This document shows positions 1 through 12,035 of a stretch of DNA of 64,000 bases, one piece after another. The DNA lies in contig NDFF03000381.1 in NCBI GenBank assembly GCA_002150815.3, positions 806,001-870,000 of the forward strand, read 5' to 3'. The position numbers and the translations under genes were made by a program. The notes under the pieces were generated by a model. That model was given only the letters and a program-made list of their open reading frames with translations, was not told the DNA's origin and made no database searches. Source of the stretch: Grammothele lineata. Lineage: Eukaryota; Basidiomycota; Agaricomycetes; Polyporales; Polyporaceae. Positions within the stretch are counted from its first letter, which is position 1, and each line of letters begins with the position of its first letter.

Positions 1-2534
1 CCTTGCTTTCTGTCCAAGTTCAGCTTCTCTTCTGGTTCAAAATTCCGAAAAAATTGAAAGGACACTTCGCGCTCTTCTCCTCGCGCTTGCAGAGGCCTTC
101 CTGGCACGCACGCTGGCTCGAGGTCTCCTGTGTTCTTTTGCTTTTCTCTTCCTTCCCAGCTTCTGTCTTCAACCTTGCCATTCTGTCGCTTTTCCCCTTC
201 TATCCTGTCCATTATGGCATATATATTGGATCGCTTCACGGTGGACCCTTCCGGGACGTACACCTACATTGTAGATAGCTCATCTCCACTCGCGCATACG
301 AACTCGTACCCACGTTTCACGAAGCGCACACGCATCTCACGCATCGCATACACATCGCACGTTCCACATGCTACGCACGACCCGTATACCCAATGGATAT
401 CTTCTGCCCAGTACGCTACGTAAAGATGTACAGGTTGCGTCTCTGCGGAGCCAGCTCGGATATCCGGATCATCGATATCGCAGACAAAACAAAAGATACT
501 TTGTACATATAATACAGCGGCGGAGGACCGGGAGACCAGGAAGATGAATCGCCTGCATTTTAGATGGCATCTGTACCGTAACACGGGAGAATATACCTCT
601 TTTATCCGCCTGTATGTGGGTCGGGGATATGCGGTTAAGGTCTGCGGTGAACGTGACCGACTTGAAGACAGCTGCCAGAACCACCGAACTTTCCTTCTTT
701 GTCTACAATTTGACCGTTATAGTCCGCTTCCCGCACTCAACGGACAGCCTTTTATGTCAGCGTTTGACGCATAACCGGTGGGAGGCCATCACCTGGGATA
801 GTGCCCTGCTAGTATACCAGTTCAACCGCCGCCCGAATCTTCTGTTTGTCGCATATTTCAGGATCGAGCCGCCATCGCCACGGCCTTTTCTATATTTGCC
901 GAAGCTGTATCGACCGCCCAGGTACTTAATCTTTCTCAGCTTCTCTTGAAGCCTCAGAAAAGTACCGCAGCACATGTCGGTAGTGATGAAGTCCGCGCTC
1001 CGGGGAATGTATCCGTTCCTCCATCGCTCGCGCGCAAACATCTACGTACGCACACAAAGGATGTGCGCCCATGATAGCTGGATATGTATACCACCGCAGA
1101 CGCACCGGAGTTCATGACCTGTAGATGACAGGGACGGTAAGACCGGCTAGTCCGTTGCTTACGAAATGTCCGTGAAGAGCAGCGACATATCGTATGTGCA
1201 CCATCACGAGGACGCGATAGCCTGAGCCTGGCGGCTTGGGGCGCTGTATACTGAGAGTAATACACGTCAATATCCAGAAGGTGGCAACGTCGGTAGATCT
1301 TGAGGTGTCCGACGAGGCATCAATTCGATGACGCTGTACTAAAGTTTACAGTACTTGGAGCAGCCTAATGGAGGCTAAGTAGATAATATTAGCTAGATTC
1401 TGGATGACATACAACCGTAACCGCGATAGGTGTGCGGCTACTGACCTGCCTCCAACTTGTCTCATTCAACTTCACCAAGTTCTCGTGGGATGGCAACGGC
1501 TTGCACGTTGTCCAGAGAGAGAACCGTCTTCAGCTTTAGCCCTGAGAGTGATTGAAGCAGATCGGAGGGTTTAATGCGAATGAAGTACGCGGCCGGCGGG
1601 CCGCCCATAGCAGGGTTCGGCATCTCTAGAGTGACTCTTCGAAGCTGAACGACTCGGAAGTGATGAGAAGTTAATGATTACAGTTTCGGATGACGTTAAA
1701 CGTACGAGTGCACGTGACTGTGATTATCTCGAATGTGAGCGCTTCCGGAGTCTGGAGGTTCCGTCGCAACTAGCAAGTCGTAGTCTCGTACCCAGCTGGG
1801 TACGAGACCAGCAAGTCGGGAATTCGCCGCTTGACTTATCTTGACTGTCACTGCGACCGTCGACCTGCCAGCTCCTCCTTCAATACCGAAAGAGCCTCTG
1901 CTGCTCACTTATACAACACTCTTGTAGCCTGAAAACGGAGGTCCTAGTCCCTGCAAGCAAGCGCAAACCTATACATTGCTACTTGCCAGTAGTTTTCGTT
2001 CGAAGATTTAGCAGACGTCGTGACTAGTAATTTGCGAGACCCGTAAACGAACGGTTTAGCGTTCGATCCCCCCATACTATCACGCCCCCAAATATAGCTC
2101 CTACATACAACGGTTCCACAACTACTATATCAAGACAATTCCCCAGCCTCCGTATCAAGATATTCCGCACCCTCAACGCTGATCTGTCTTTGCGATCAGC
2201 TCATTACTTATCTCCACGAGTCGTCTAAACCCCTCTAGCCGCGTGGCATGGATGGATGCGCCCTCTTCGGCTCCTCGGATGTAATCGCCCGAGTTGGGTG
2301 GCTTCAAATGACTCTAAGGCGGTGCGGACATCTTGACAGCCACCGTCGGCTGCGCAAGGCTTCGACGATCGGCTTGGTCACCTGTACGACCCCCCGCGCG
2401 CACGAAACGGTTACATGGATGTTGGCGCTAGGTTCGGGAAGAGACAGGCAGATGACGGGGTCAGTGCGCCCCAGGCGACTGAGCCGAGAGTCATCCACTA
2501 GTAAACGGGCGTATCGTCTTCAAGATGATCCAGC
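1..2534. other. Left-end region without a supported gene
   Basis: No exon chain with conserved-looking protein could be built here apart from one weak short ORF at 214-423. Short ORFs on both strands overlap one another, lack recognisable motifs and have no consistent splice sites. A pyrimidine-rich stretch around 128-205 resembles a fungal promoter or leader. The segment is best read as intergenic or old decayed sequence. Confidence 0.5.
214..423 (+). CDS. Possible short orphan protein (69 aa)
   Basis: A single open frame from ATG 214 to TAA 421-423. It starts MAYILDRFTVDPSG and is rich in Ser, Thr, His and Tyr. The main support is context: a CT-rich leader of about 80 bases lies just upstream of the ATG, as is common at fungal transcription starts. 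No domain, signal peptide or membrane segment is visible, and no partner exon was found. It could be chance, or the first exon of a longer gene. Confidence 0.22.
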   Translation: MAYILDRFTVDPSGTYTYIVDSSSPLAHTNSYPRFTKRTRISRIAYTSHVPHATHDPYTQWISSAQYAT

Positions 2535-3853
2535 CTACTTCTGGCGGGCTTGGATTTTCTTTTGATAGAACCAATTATACACCTGTTGTCCGTTCCTAAA
2601 TGAAAAAGAAGTACAAGCTGAGTATCGGTTTCACGAGTCTCAAGTTCGACATATGTCGAACAGTAATGATGTCAACATACATTCCTAACTTTTCCTGGAT
2701 CCTCTTCCTTTCTGGAAGGTCCGGCATATCCTTGCCCTTGATCCGGAGCGTTGACAATGCTTCCTTGAGCACCTTCGTCTGAAAAGCAGTTCGACGTGTA
2801 GAGGGCTTGGCTGGCATCGGATGGTGGTCAAGCGTTCCGGCGCTGTTGAGCGAGAAAGTGGTTTGTCCTGGAAGGGCATGTGTTGCCGAGGCCGTGTTAT
2901 CTCGTGGCGGCCCGTTGGCCTTCGCAAATTTGTATGCTGAGCGCAGCTCATCGGATGACATCCGAGGAATCCGCTCCTTAACTTAAACAACACGAAAGTC
3001 AGTTAATAGCGACGAGAAAAAGACGGCTCGATTTTGAAAGTAGTAGCAAACAAATCGAAACACTCACATGCTCCGGCAACCGTGTGGTACAAAGCTGTCA
3101 TATGGGGGTCCAACGATGCAGTGCCCATGTGAAACGAGGCGTCCATTAGTTTAGTAAGATAGTCCGTTCCCAACGTCGGAAGTTGATCCCTAGCTATGGC
3201 CGGTGGTAGTGAGGCGAGAATTATCGCACATTCTTCAGGAATGAGGGCTTCGTAGCCCGTACTGATAGCAGGAGAATTATCCGTGCTAACAGCTTGAAGT
3301 TGCCCCGCAGGGTACGTCGAGGGAGGATGGCAGTCGAATGAAGGCTGCGAATTGTTATGCGAGGTGCATGGTTGATGAGGGAGCCCAGTCGTTCCGAAGA
3401 CCGAGCCCGAGCCGGTCGGCACTGGCACGGTGTGTCCGGGGGGTAGAAAAGTGGGTTCGAAGTCACGCTGCTCGACAATGAGACACAGCCAGACAGCGTT
3501 AACAATTTATACGTACCCTCACTCGCTTCGCAGCGGGGGCTCCTTCTTCACAATCGTTTTGTGAACGTGGTCGCTTGTTCTCAAGGCCAGGGACCTGACC
3601 ACCCACGAGCCCGGACCTCTGACCACCTCGAACCGAGACCCATTGGGCATCCGTCTGCGCCAGCGGATGGCGGGCGTGATCTTGAGCGGTAGGCTGAAAA
3701 GCATGTAGTCAGCGACATCGATATCCAGAGTCCAAACAATGGCGGAGAGACGTGCCATGGCCGTGTGCATAGGCCGCAATGCGCGACGACTCGAACCGGC
3801 AGCGGCCGGAAGCGTGTAACCACCTTCAAATTCCATGTTCCAGGTAGCATCCA
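2535..3853 (-). CDS. Homeodomain-like protein, homeodomain at the C-terminus
   Basis: Putative DNA-binding protein. The 3' part is well supported: exons 3467-3068, 2981-2681 and 2595-2535 join in frame across GT-AG introns of 86 and 85 nt. An upstream exon 3693-3517 fits by phase, with a good acceptor (branch-like GCTGAC, then CTTTTCAG), and carries a basic patch (KRPRSQ, AAKRVRR) that could be a nuclear signal. The first exon is uncertain; ATGs lie near 3853 and 3847. The last two exons form a helix-turn-helix resembling a homeodomain: basic RRTAFQTKVLKEAL, then PERKRIQEKLGM, then recognition helix QQVYNWFYQKK, ending ARQK-stop. The WF core is kept, but the usual Asn of the WFxN motif is Gln, and helix 1-2 spacing is a few residues longer than the 60-residue standard. 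Fungal homeodomain proteins include mating-type factors, but the C-terminal position and lack of a partner gene give no support for that role here. Confidence 0.62.
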
Positions 3854-5088
3854 TAGCGTTGTGACGTTGAGAAAAGAGTAGGAGTAGCGGGGAAAGGAGG
3901 CTGTGGGATTATTGGGAGGTGGGGGAAGTGGTAGGAGAGCGAAAGACAACTTGTGTCGGCACCACAGCCACCCATTTTATACTTTTGTGGCCGGGGCTCG
4001 GTCCGTCCGGGCGGCCTATTCAACTCCGCCGCCGCCTCCTACTTGCACTGTACTCGCCATATGGATGCCCCTGGCATATTTAATTCCGTTCTGCCCAATC
4101 CGCCCGTTAGCACCGTGAGGACCAATTGTCGACTGGACCGGATCTGGAGACAGAAAGATAAATACGGCGGAATCGAGGCGATTTCGAAAAATTCGCATAC
4201 GCGTATTCTCCGAACACATATAGTGTGCAGATGCAGCCACAAAACTCTCAAGAGCCTCTAGACATCGCACAGCATAGCGATTGGGGCACGCCAACTTCGG
4301 TGTAGCGAGGAATGCGGCGTCTCTAGATGCGATCATTCCCTGCCTACCGGCAAGAATCTAATACTCATTCACCACTTCCCGGTTCTGTGTCCTTACGCTG
4401 GAGGAGAAACATCCGCGTTCAGTTGATAAGGAACTTCAATCTGAAGGCAGCAAACTTACCAAACACTCGGTGACGATCTTAAGCCTCAAAGCTTACTCTG
4501 TTATCGCATAGAAACTTCCAAGAGCGCACGGCCTTATCGTGCGAGGCCATCAAGTCGATAAGAGCACGAGTCTCAGTGGGTTTCGCCTTTCCCGAACCTT
4601 TCGTACAAGTAGTGCACGACAACGATTCTTGCCACGTGGCGGATGAGTACGAAGGAATCCACGTTAAACGCTCAGGCTTTCCGTTTCAAAAAGTGGCTGT
4701 GACTTACCAGACGAAGCCGTTAATAGTTCTAAGTTACTTCTAACGTTTACCTTCGTCCTTGACGAGCCATTGTACACCACCCCAGCTAGCGTTCCGAGAA
4801 TGATCACCATATATTGGTCGACTCCGCACGTAGGCGACGGCGTTGTAAGTAAGTACTCGTATAAGATACAGCAGCGGAGAAAGCACAAGACACGAAAACA
4901 AGAAGACGATGACAGAAAGAGAAAAACACAAGGCAAACGAGAGGGGGATCCGCGAACTACATAAATACGTCACCGACAGATCCAGAGACGAACGAACGCA
5001 GCGATCGCAAGCAGAAGGTCGAAAAAGGTCCGGGAGGCTATATGCGTATGAGTACATATCCGGAGAAGAGAAGACAGAACGCCGTGCG
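3854..5088. other. Intergenic region, no supported gene
   Basis: About 1.2 kb between the homeodomain-like gene and the 3' end of the copper ATPase. Short ORFs occur on both strands but none shows a motif or a frame-consistent splice partner. The part next to 5088 must hold the 3' untranslated region and polyadenylation site of the ATPase transcript. Confidence 0.5.
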
Positions 5089-8000
5089 CTATACGGTTTC
5101 GACCATCTCCACGGGTAGCTGGCTGTAGCCCGAGCGATCCCTCGAGCCGCGGAAGAGCGCGCGCACGCCGACCCACGCGTCCCCGAGCGCACTCCTCGCG
5201 CTGTCGAGGATGCTCTCGCGGGGCACCTCCTCCCCAGGCATGACGCTCGCCGCCGGGCGCGCCCACCATTTAAGCAGGAGCGAGCTCGTAACGACGCTCA
5301 CAGACGAGAACGCCATCGCCGCAGCGGCGGTCATCGGCGGGAGGGAGAGGCCGAGGGGGAGGAAGAGGCCCATGGCGAGCGGGATGCCGAGGACGTTGTA
5401 GAAGCACGCCCAGAGGAGGTTGCGCCGGATCGTGCTGAAGATCGCGGCGGAGAGGTGCAGGGCGGCGACGACGTCGAGCAGGTCCGAGCGCATGAGGACG
5501 ATGTCGGCGGCCTCGATCGCGACGGAGGTGCCGGAGGAGAGCGCGATGCCGACGGAGGCGGCGACGAGAGAGGGCGAGTCGTTGATGCCGTCGCCGACCT
5601 GGTGAGCGAACCACCCGTGAGCAACGCGCGGAGACATCAGAGCAAAACGAGAAGGCGCGACGTACCATAGCCACACCGCCCCCATGCTTCTCCATAAGCT
5701 CCGTAACGACCGACGCCTTCCCCTTAGGACTCATACTCGCCCACACGTTCTCCGGCCTGATCCCGACCTGCTTCGCGACAGCAAGCGCAGTCCCCTTCGC
5801 GTCGCCCGTCATCATGTTCACCGTGATGCCCATGTCCTGCAGCGCGCGGATCGCATGCACGCTCGACGCGCGCGGCGCGTCCGACAGCGAGATCGCGAGG
5901 ACCGGCTTCTGGTCGTGCGCCTTCCCGGGGGGCGCGAGCCCCACGAAGATGGACGTGCGCCCGAGCTGCGACTCGCGCGCGTCGAACGACGCGAGCGCGC
6001 TGGGCAGCTCTGCGTTTGCGTTTGCGGACCCGAGGACGAAGCGCGCGTTGCCGACGAAGACGGTCTGCACGCCTTTCCCGCCCGGGAGGGCGATGGTAGC
6101 CTTCACGCCCGCGCCTGTGACGCTCTCGAACGCGTCGATGGTGACTTCGGGGACGGCAGCGGCGGACTTGCCGAGCAGGTCTTTTCCGTACACCGCGACA
6201 GCCTTAGCGAGGGGGTGCTCCGAGCGCGCCTCAGTCGCCGCGACCATCGCGATGAGCTCCGCGCGAGTGACGTTCCCAAGGACCTTCGTGGACAGCGGCG
6301 CGTCGTCAAGGGACTCCGCGCCAGACACACTCTGCAAGTCACTATGGTCCGCCGCAGGGGCCCACGCAATCGCAGACACAGTAAGCTTGCCCTCGGTAAC
6401 GGTGCCCGTCTTGTCGAGGCAAATATGCTTGACGTGCCTGCTCGCCTCGAGCGCGCGCCCGCCCTTGATGAGGATGCCGTTCTTGGCGCCCATGCCGGTG
6501 CCGACCATGATCGCGGTGGGCGTGCTGAGCCCGAGCGCGCACGGGCACGCGACGACGACGACGGAGATGCAGAGCTGGAGGCAGATCGCGAGCTTCGACG
6601 CGCCGTGCCGGTGGAAGAGCGCGGGGAGGGCGTCGTCGCGCACGACGTGCGAGACGATCATCCACCCGACGAAGGTGATCACCGAGAGCGAGATGACGGC
6701 GGGGACGAAGTAGCCTGCGACTTTGTCGGTGAACGCCTGGATGGGCGCCTTGGACGTCTGTGCTTCCTCGACGAGCTTGACAATTTGGGCGAGTGCGGTG
6801 TCCTTGCCCGCGCGCGTGACCGTCATGTCGAATGTGCCGAGGCCGTTCAAAGTGCCGCCAATGACCATGTCACCCTGCTGCTTGAGCACCGGAATGGGTT
6901 CGCCAGTGACAGCGCTCTCGTCCACCGTAGACGTTCCGCGAAGGACGGTCCCGTCAGCCGGGATCTTCTCTCCAGGGACGAGCTTGACCGTATCGCCGAC
7001 CTGCAGGAGCTCCGTCGGAATCTTCTTCTCCTGCGTGCACGCGGGCGCGTCGGTGTAGATGGTGGCCATGGAGGGCGCGAGCGCCATGAGATCGGTCAGC
7101 GCGGCGCTCGTCTTGCCCTTGGCACGGTTTTCGAGGTACCGGCCGAGGGAGACGAACATAATGAGCATCGTGCTGGTGTCGAAGAAGACCATGGGATGGT
7201 ATTCCAGGTTGCTGTCGAACGCCATGAAGCACATTGCGCCGAGGGAGTAGATGTATGCGGCAGAGGAACCGAGGGAGATAAGTACGTCCATGGTTGCGCT
7301 GCCGTGCTTCAGGGACTTGTATGCGTTCTTGAAGAATCGCTGTCCCACCCAGAACATGGCCGGAGTCGTGAGAATAAGCGCAATGAGGTCACCGACGTAT
7401 ACGCCGCGGCAGAGCTGATACTCGACTATTGGTTCGAGGAAGGAGATTTTCGGCGCGATCATGGTGACAAAGAAAACGGGGATGGCGAAGATGAGGCTCC
7501 ACTTGAACCGTGTCCACCATTCCTGGATCTCCTTCGTGCGTGCGAGCGAGCGAAGTTGTGTCGAATCTTCCTGATCGGAGACCATAGCGTCGAAACCCAT
7601 CTCCTCTATCCGCTCTACAAGTTCGCGAGGACCGACCATCGCGCGGTCGAACTCAACCTGACAGAGTTCCGTAGCCAGAGACACAGAGACAGAGGCGACT
7701 CCGGGCATAGCACCCAGCTCCTTCTCCACAGTGGACGTGCACGACGAGCATGTCATGCCATATATTCGGAGAGTGATGGACTCTGCACCTGATGTTGGGA
7801 TGAGGGTCGCGTCGAAACCTATGTCGGAGATTTCCTGGAAGAGCGTTAGTGACAAGTCCACAAGTTCCCCGCATCGCTTGGACTGCGGAGACGCAGCCCT
7901 ATGGGAGCTCGCCAGGTCATAGAGGAACTCGCAAAATCCACTCGCATTCTACGTAGCGTAGAGGGCACGTGAACGAGCCCGGACAGGGCGGCAAGGAAAT

Positions 8001-8598
8001 GTGGAAACGGCGCGTTCGACGTAGAATATTGAGGCTAGCCGAGGATCTCCCTGGCGATGTGGTCTAAATGTAGCGCACCCGCCTCCCGCCAGCGATGCAC
8101 CCTTGCCAAGGGAGACGGCGGGGTATGCGGGTAGAGACACCACAGCGGCTCAACGCCCCTCGTCTTCGGAGCCGTTGGAAGAAGCAGACGCGCAACGTAA
8201 GTTGGAGAAGCGGGGACTCACAGTGATGATCTTATCTGGGTCCCAAACATTCGGGTCGTATTCAACCACACCGCGCTCCGCGAGTAGGGCTACTTTGACG
8301 GAGTGAATGCCGGTTTGTGTGCGGAGCATGCTTTCTATCGACTGTGTCGCGTATTATGAAGACAGGACCCTACCCCGACGAAGGGAAGACGTACCTCTAC
8401 GCATGCACCGCACGTCATGCCCTCTATCCTGAGCTCGCACTTCTCGGCAACTAGGCCATCTCCTGCCGCGAGCGGCTCAGCTTCTCCTAGGGGGAGCCCC
8501 ACCTTGCCCGAGGTAGGTGTCCGGGGTGTACGGATGAAGTTGAGGGCGGCGGAGATGCCGGCCATGACGGGGGTGAGGGGGGTTCGCGGGATAGACAT
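5089..8598 (-). CDS. CCC2: Copper-transporting P1B-type ATPase (CCC2 / ATP7 family)
   Basis: Pumps Cu(I) from the cytosol into the late-Golgi lumen to load multicopper oxidases such as laccases and the iron-uptake oxidase. It receives copper from an Atx1-type chaperone (family knowledge). Four exons, 8598-8395, 8341-8222, 7834-5666 and 5598-5089, join in frame with GT-AG introns of 53, 387 and 67 nt and give exactly 1000 residues, close to yeast Ccc2. Two N-terminal heavy-metal domains carry GMTCGAC (60-66) and GMTCSSC (134-140). They are followed by membrane helices, the phosphatase TGE (418-420), the membrane copper motif CPC (538-540), the phosphorylated Asp of DKTGT (D582), the SEHPLAKA nucleotide-binding motif and the hinge GDGINDSP (from 833). 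All key residues are present. The start chosen is the first ATG of the exon that carries the first metal domain. Intron 2 is long for this locus and might hide regulation. Confidence 0.96.
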
Positions 8599-9392
8599 TG
8601 TTGTGTCTGTAACGGAGGAATAAATACGAGTAGAAGAGGTGGGAGAGCGCCTGCGCTGGAAAGGGAGGACGTCGGAGGACGAAGGGCGATGACTGAGCCG
8701 CTGCGAGGAGCGCGCGAGTGTGCGGTCGAGCCCGGGGCAGAGGAGGCGTCCTTGCCGCTCGCTGCTTACACGTCCCGCCTTTGAGGCAATTGTGCAGTCC
8801 CCTCGCCCGTTCCGGCAACTCCGTCCCACGCATGCGCTCTTTGGCGCCGGTATCCGCTGTGACCGCGGTCCGCAGCCTTTCGCGAGATCCCTCCGTTTCG
8901 GGCGATGCCTCTCCGCTTGCCCTGATTATGCTTCCGTATCTCGCAGCGCAGTCTCAAGCAACCTATCAGAAGGTCTCGAGACATGGACTCTCTGTTTTTC
9001 AGCCACCAACGCGACTGATCGCGCGAGCCTCTTCTGCCGGTGCCCACGCTAGTCCAGGTCAGCGGAGGTGTCCATCACGGCGTAAGCATAACGGACATCC
9101 GGTGACTTCGATGGAGAGCGCGAATATACCTCACCAAGCCCTGTCGCTATATACACCTTGTTGGCCTTTCCGCGCAACGTTGTGCTTCAACACGATCATG
9201 CTCCGGGCTTGGGCCGGAGTCGGGACGACGAGCTCGGTAACCGTCGGGCCGCGGGCCGCGGTGCAATAAACTTTGTTCAAGCCACGCGTCATCCCGATCG
9301 CCCTGACCCTGCGCTTCCACCACGATCGACCCGACCGACTTTAGCTTTTCTTCATTCCTCCTCTCGAACGGCCCTATACCAGTCTTCCTGAC
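8599..9392. promoter_or_regulatory. Divergent promoter region between CCC2 and RRP8
   Basis: Nearly 800 bases separate the start codons of two head-to-head genes and must contain both promoters and 5' leaders. No single core element can be assigned with confidence. The stretch just before 9393 is CT-rich, typical of a fungal transcription start, and a CT-rich stretch on the opposite strand lies just upstream of the CCC2 ATG. Short ORFs here are considered chance. Confidence 0.5.
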
Positions 9393-11042
9393 ATGTCTCT
9401 ATTCGAAGTCCCGGGCTGGTCCGTCCCAACCGCCCCTGTTTCGCAGGCGGGCGCGAGCAAGAAGCGCAAGCGGCCAACACAAAATGCAAGCGAGCCAGAC
9501 GATGTGGACGAGGCGAAGAGGATGAGAGATGCGCAGCGGAATATCGAGAAGCTCATGCGTAGCCTGGGCTCTGGCATGGACGCGCTTGATGGTGAGGATG
9601 CGGCGCCGCCTACCAAGAAAAAGCGCGAGGGTGGGGCGAAGGAGAAGAAAGACAAGGGTAAAGGCAAGGAGAAGGAGAAGGCAAAGTCAAAAGGTGCGAC
9701 TGCTCAGGCAGAAAATGATACTCGGGGTCGGAAACATGAGAAGAAGGAGAAGGGGAGTAAGGAGGCCAAGAAGACAGCAAAACACGACACGGACGGGGAG
9801 CGGAGCAAGAGTCGCGATGCGAAGCCTACCCCGAAGGCACAGGAGAAGCCTGAGACCACTCCGACCGTGTCGAAGAAGCAAAAGAAAAAGCAGAAACGAG
9901 CCCAGTCTATGGACGCGCGGTCGGATGCAGCATCGATGCACGAAGAATCTGCGAGCGTAGCTGCACCCGCTCCCACATCTCCAGCTCCAGCCAAGAAAGA
10001 AAAAGGGAAGGCGAAGGTGACAGATACGCAGACATCTCTCACTTCTCTGCAAGAGAAGATGAAAAAGAGTCTTGATGGCGCGCGGTTCAGGTGAGCGTCG
10101 ATCTCCCTACTATCTCTCGCGCGCAAAGCTCATACCGGGCACGCGTGCCGAGATGGATCAACGAGACACTGTACAAGTCCGACAGCGCCGCCGCGCACGA
10201 GCTCATGAGCAAAGACCCTGCCATCTTCGCCGACGTGCGTCCTCACGCCTTCTCTCTATCACAGCTCTCTAACCCACCCATCCTCCTCTGCCTTCACAGT
10301 ACCACACCGGCTTCCGACACCAAGTCGAATCCTGGCCCACAAACCCCGTCGCGCACTACATCTCCACCCTCTCCTCCTACCCCGCCCACGCCATCATCGC
10401 CGACCTCGGGTGCGGCGACGCCGCGCTCGCGCGCGCGCTCGTGCCCAAAGGGCTCGCCGTGCTCTCCTTCGACCTCGTCCCCGACGGCGCGTTCGTCGTC
10501 GAGGCGGACACGTGTGCGCGCGTCCCCCTCCCTGGGGCTGAGCCCACCGCAGAAGGAGGAGAGGCGGATGGGGGCGGGGGCGAGGGGCAGGTCGTGGACG
10601 TCGTGGTGTGCGCGCTGAGCTTGATGGGCACGAATTGGCCCGGGTGCGTGCGCGAGGCGTGGAGGGTCCTCCGGTTAGGGTGTGTATCTTCTCTCCGTTC
10701 TCCGAAGTGTATGTCGTGGCTGACTGACGGGTTGCCTGCCTCTCAGCGGCGAGCTGAAGATTGCGGAGGTGACAAGCCGCTTCACGAGCGTGGACGAGTT
10801 CGTCACGTTCGTCTCTTCGTTCGGGTTCAAGCTCACGTCGAAGGTCCGTGTGCCTTCCTTCGTTAAGTGCTTTCCTTAGTCCTGACGCCTTCCCGTTTTG
10901 CGCGTTCTAGGACGAGCGTAACACCCACTTCGCGCTCTTCGAGTTCAAGAAGGTCGCGCGGAAGCCGAAGAGTGACAAGGAGTGGCAGAAGCTCATGGAT
11001 CACGGGAGCATCTTGAAGCCGTGCGAGTACAAGCGGCGATAG
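9393..11042 (+). CDS. RRP8: 25S rRNA N1-methyladenosine methyltransferase RRP8
   Basis: Nucleolar Rossmann-fold enzyme that uses S-adenosylmethionine to methylate N1 of an adenine in helix 25.1 of large-subunit rRNA during ribosome assembly (family knowledge). Five exons, 9393-10090, 10153-10234, 10300-10679, 10747-10843 and 10911-11042, join in frame and give 462 residues; introns are 62-67 nt. Residues 1-230 are a lysine-rich, disordered tail (repeated KKxK and EKEK tracts) typical of nucleolar targeting. The catalytic domain follows: RWINETLYKS near the junction of exons 1-2, the FRHQVESWP block, SAM-binding IADLGCGDA (292-300), the VDVVVCALSLMGTNW motif, the GGELKIAEV strand and the C-terminal FELFEF-like strand (HFALFEFKK). 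Order and spacing match the Rrp8 family. It is divergent from CCC2. Confidence 0.95.
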
Positions 11043-11338
11043 CTCGATCTCTACATGTCTAGCGGAGCTAATTACAGTACATTCCGACGCGGCTCCTTGC
11101 GTGTTTCCGCCGGGACCCAGAATCCACAGATGCTCGCGCGCGCTTTCTGCAGTGCTCCTACTTCGCGACAACGTTCGCGATTGGTACAGCACATAGATAC
11201 CAGCGCGGTACATGAGGTAGACTGCCCGGCATAAAGACTACTACTGACGTCTGCTGCACAATTAACTCTCAAACGTGAGTAATACTACTAGTTAATATGC
11301 ACCCAATCATCTAACAAGAGCAAGTTGGACTTTTATAA

Positions 11339-11416
11339 GGCACTACCAGGAATCGAACCTGGGTTTTGGGAACCTTGAATCAGAATCCCAAGTGATAACC
11401 GCTACACTATAGTGCC
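11339..11416 (-). tRNA. tRNA-Gln (anticodon CTG) with a predicted short intron
   Basis: On the minus strand the acceptor arms GGCACTA / TAGTGCC pair perfectly. The D-arm GTG...CAC with AGCGGTTAT and the T-arm CCAGG-TTCGATT-CCTGG are canonical. The anticodon stem pairs perfectly as TGGGA / TCCCA only if the loop is 14 nt long. That implies an intron of about 7 nt after the base following the anticodon, leaving loop TTCTGA...T with anticodon CTG. Without an intron the stem has two mismatches. Total length is 78 nt against the usual 72 or so. The gene lies alone, 0.3 kb downstream of RRP8. Confidence 0.9.
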
Positions 11417-12017
11417 AACAATACACACGGCTGTGTGAGACCTAGAGCCGGCAGCGAAAAAGATCGTGGTTCAATAGCAACGGCCCTCCGGGCAGACCTG
11501 GGCTACGACACTATGACCTATGACCTATGAAGGTGCTCCATCCACGAACCTGGTAACAACACTCAGCTCTGTCCCGATCAGATCAGTGACAGTCTCCATT
11601 TCCTACGTCTTACACTTCACACTTCAATTCAGCTGACTTCTCCGCCTCTTAGTGGCGTGCATCATGACCCAAAACCAGTTGCAGTAGACCCCCTGCATCA
11701 TTCTAACAAAGGCTTCCAGTATATGGGGTGACTCGGACATGTGCCTCAGGCCAATCGGGCCCGCACGTGGCTGAAGTCCGGACCCATTCACAGCGTACGA
11801 GGAACTCATTTGTGCGACCATATACATTTGGGCCTGGAGCCCCCGAGGCCGCGTGCAGGTATCAATGTCCAGCCAGGCGAGAATATTTGTGCGTACATAT
11901 CTACAGTGACGACACGAGTAAAGAGCCTGTTGAGGCTTCTTTGCACTCCCGGGTCCGAGGTAGTATATGGGAAGTCGTCATCGATAGTCCAATCACTTAG
12001 CCGATGTAGGGACGCGC
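11417..12017. other. Spacer between tRNA-Gln and the Helitron 3' end
   Basis: About 600 bases with only short overlapping ORFs and no recognisable protein. It should contain the Pol III terminator of the tRNA on the minus strand, and probably the unoccupied host sequence flanking the transposon. Confidence 0.4.
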
Positions 12018-12035
12018 ATTAGCTGAAGAGCTAAT
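12018..12035 (-). other. Candidate Helitron 3' hairpin
   Basis: Perfect stem ATTAGCT / AGCTAAT with a GAAG loop, 85 bases beyond the helicase stop codon. On the minus strand it is followed after 17 nt by CTAA, which fits CTRR, though the next base is G rather than the usual T. An alternative is the ACGTCC / GGACGT stem at 12058-12072, which is followed on the minus strand after 2 nt by CTAG and then T. Confidence 0.35.

Noticed and set aside
2535..3853. Calling the homeodomain-like gene a mating-type locus
   Set aside because: No second homeodomain gene, no MIP or other usual flanking gene, and the domain is degenerate.
5684..7792. A 702-codon plus-strand open frame
   Set aside because: It lies wholly antisense to the copper ATPase, is Arg/Asp/His-rich without any motif, and arises from high GC at third codon positions of the true gene.
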